Below, piece by piece: positions 5,592 to 6,704 of a stretch of 6,704 nucleotides of DNA (position 1 is its first letter; each line of letters begins with the position of its first letter). This DNA is from Lachnospiraceae bacterium (GTDB taxonomy: Bacteria; Bacillota; Clostridia; Lachnospirales; Lachnospiraceae): assembly GCA_022798035.1 (NCBI GenBank), contig JAAWLS010000137.1:1-6704 (forward strand), written 5' to 3'. The notes under the pieces are model-generated. The model was given only the letters and a program-made list of their open reading frames with translations, ran no database searches and was not told where the DNA came from. Both the position numbers and the translations under genes were made by a program.

Positions 5592-6704
5592 TTAAAACAG
5601 TCCTTCTAACATATTCATAATCTCTTCAAAAGAAAACTTGTCATGGGTCTCCTGCAGTAAAAATTCGTTTACTGCATCAATTTTCTCTATGGCATAGTCA
5701 ATATTCTTGTTAGAACCCGCTTTATAAGCTCCGATATTGATTAAATCCTCCGCTTCCTGATAAGTTGCCATTACATTTTTCAGCTTTCCAGCCGCTTCTT
5801 TGTGCTTATCATCTGCAATAGAACTCATCACACGGGAAATGCTCTGAAGTACGTCAATGGCCGGATAATGGTTTTTGTGGGCCAGTTTTCTGTCCAGCAT
5901 AATATGGCCGTCCAAAATACTCCTGGCTGTGTCTGTAATAGGTTCGTTGAAATCATCTCCGTCCACCAGCACCGTATACAATCCAGTGATGGAACCTTTG
6001 TCAGAATTGCCTGCCCGCTCCAGGAGCTTTGGCATCTCAGAATAAACGCTGGGAGGATATCCTCTGGTTACAGGAGGTTCCCCAGACGCCAGACCGATTT
6101 CTCTCTGAGCCATGGAAAAACGTGTCAGAGAATCCATCATCAGCAGGACGTCTTTGCCTTGGTCTCTGAAATATTCTGCAATCGCCGTAGCAGTCTTGGC
6201 AGCATTTCTGCGGAGAAGCGCCGGCCGATCAGACGTAGCCACAATTACGACGGAACGCCGCATTCCCTCTTCACCCATATCCCGCTCAATAAACTCCCGC
6301 ACTTCTCTGCCCCGCTCTCCAATCAGAGCAATCACATTGATATCTGCCTTTGTATTTCTGGCAAACATACCAAGCAGCGTACTCTTTCCAACACCGGAAC
6401 CAGCAAAAATGCCGATTCTCTGGCCTTTTCCAACTGTAATCAGACCGTCCACCGCTTTCACTCCCAAAGGAAGCACTTCGTTGATAATCACTCTCTCCAT
6501 AGGGTCTGGAGGCGCTGCATCTACCGGGTATTCCTCCCGCAAAGTAAGCTCTTCGATATCGGTAGGTCTTCCCATGCCATCCAAGGTGTGTCCCAGCATT
6601 TCACCGCCTACATAAACAGACAAAGGATGTCCCGTATTCTCTACGATACATCCTACGCCCAACCCTTCCACACTCTCATAAGGCATAAGAAGCAGTCTCT
6701 TATC
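5592..6704 (-). CDS. fliI: Flagellar export ATPase FliI (5' end off the window)
   Basis: FliI is the hexameric ATPase on the cytoplasmic face of the flagellar type III export apparatus. It resembles the F1 beta subunit and helps deliver substrates to the gate. The visible 370 codons lack roughly the first 65-70 residues; the frame is open to the window edge (DKRLLLMPYE), so the internal ATG at 6686 is not the start. Numbered from that Met, the Walker A loop is AGSGVGKS (95-102), GERGREVREF (123-132) contains the catalytic Glu region, Walker B is LLMMDS (181-186), and PPSVYSEMPKLLERAG (211-226) is typical of FliI/SctN. PAIDVLQSIS (275-284) matches the ATP synthase alpha/beta signature. The C-terminal helical domain that binds FliJ and substrates is complete, ending MLEGLF. 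All key residues seen are intact. Flagellar context excludes an injectisome ATPase. Confidence 0.97.
   Translation of the reverse strand, partial: DKRLLLMPYESVEGLGVGCIVENTGHPLSVYVGGEMLGHTLDGMGRPTDIEELTLREEYPVDAAPPDPMERVIINEVLPLGVKAVDGLITVGKGQRIGIFAGSGVGKSTLLGMFARNTKADINVIALIGERGREVREFIERDMGEEGMRRSVVIVATSDRPALLRRNAAKTATAIAEYFRDQGKDVLLMMDSLTRFSMAQREIGLASGEPPVTRGYPPSVYSEMPKLLERAGNSDKGSITGLYTVLVDGDDFNEPITDTARSILDGHIMLDRKLAHKNHYPAIDVLQSISRVMSSIADDKHKEAAGKLKNVMATYQEAEDLINIGAYKAGSNKNIDYAIEKIDAVNEFLLQETHDKFSFEEIMNMLEGLF
5601..5607 (-). promoter_or_regulatory. Ribosome binding site of fliJ inside fliI
   Basis: AGAAGGA on the coding strand, overlapping the last codons of fliI and 12 nt before the fliJ ATG. 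The spacing is long, which together with the three-nt gap points to translational coupling with fliI. Confidence 0.6.

Noticed and set aside
6112..6615. Plus-strand frame of 167 codons
   Set aside because: It is antisense to the ATP-binding core of FliI, which is conserved and accounts for the lack of stops on the other strand.

Overview
The window is an internal piece of a flagellar operon. All seven genes lie on the minus strand, so transcription runs from position 6704 towards 1. In transcription order they are fliI (5' end cut by the window edge), fliJ, a motE/ylxF-type membrane protein gene, fliK, flgD, a small conserved flagellar-operon gene of the TIGR02530 type, and flgE (3' end cut by the window edge). 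This order matches the fla/che operon of Bacillus subtilis (fliI-fliJ-ylxF-fliK-flgD-flgE), with the TIGR02530 gene added between flgD and flgE. The purine-rich Shine-Dalgarno sites (AAAGGAGG, AGGAGG), the moderate GC content, and the style of the proteins (acidic Glu/Gln-rich FliK, a surface-protein-like module in FlgD) suggest a motile Clostridia, most likely of the Lachnospiraceae (Roseburia/Butyrivibrio-like). The family assignment is inference, not proof.

Layout: 6704-5592 FliI, the export ATPase; 5588-5139 FliJ, its coiled-coil stalk partner; 5073-4210 the single-pass MotE/YlxF-like protein; 4209-3995 the largest gap (215 nt), which keeps one frame open for 63 codons and carries an orphan ribosome binding site; 3994-2474 FliK, the hook-length ruler; 2452-1703 FlgD, the hook cap; 1702-1639 a short spacer with a hairpin; 1638-1240 the TIGR02530 protein; 1239-1161 a spacer with a second Shine-Dalgarno-like site and an in-frame upstream ATG; 1160-1 FlgE, the hook subunit. 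No promoter, terminator, RNA gene, mobile element or CRISPR array is visible. Plus-strand open frames are antisense shadows of these genes.

The genes form one hook-assembly module. FliI/FliJ energise and feed the flagellar type III export gate. FlgD caps the growing hook, FlgE polymerises beneath it, and FliK measures length and triggers the substrate switch. The TIGR02530 protein is conserved at this position but has no assigned role.

The points most worth following up are: (1) FliK, FlgD, the TIGR02530 protein and FlgE all carry an N-terminal F-x-x-x-hydrophobic motif like the export-gate recognition motif of early substrates, which suggests the unknown protein is itself exported; (2) FlgD carries an extra helical module of a kind seen in Firmicutes surface proteins, plus an acidic tail; (3) the motE-fliK gap may hold a small, extended or decayed gene. 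The rest is a normal, intact flagellar operon.
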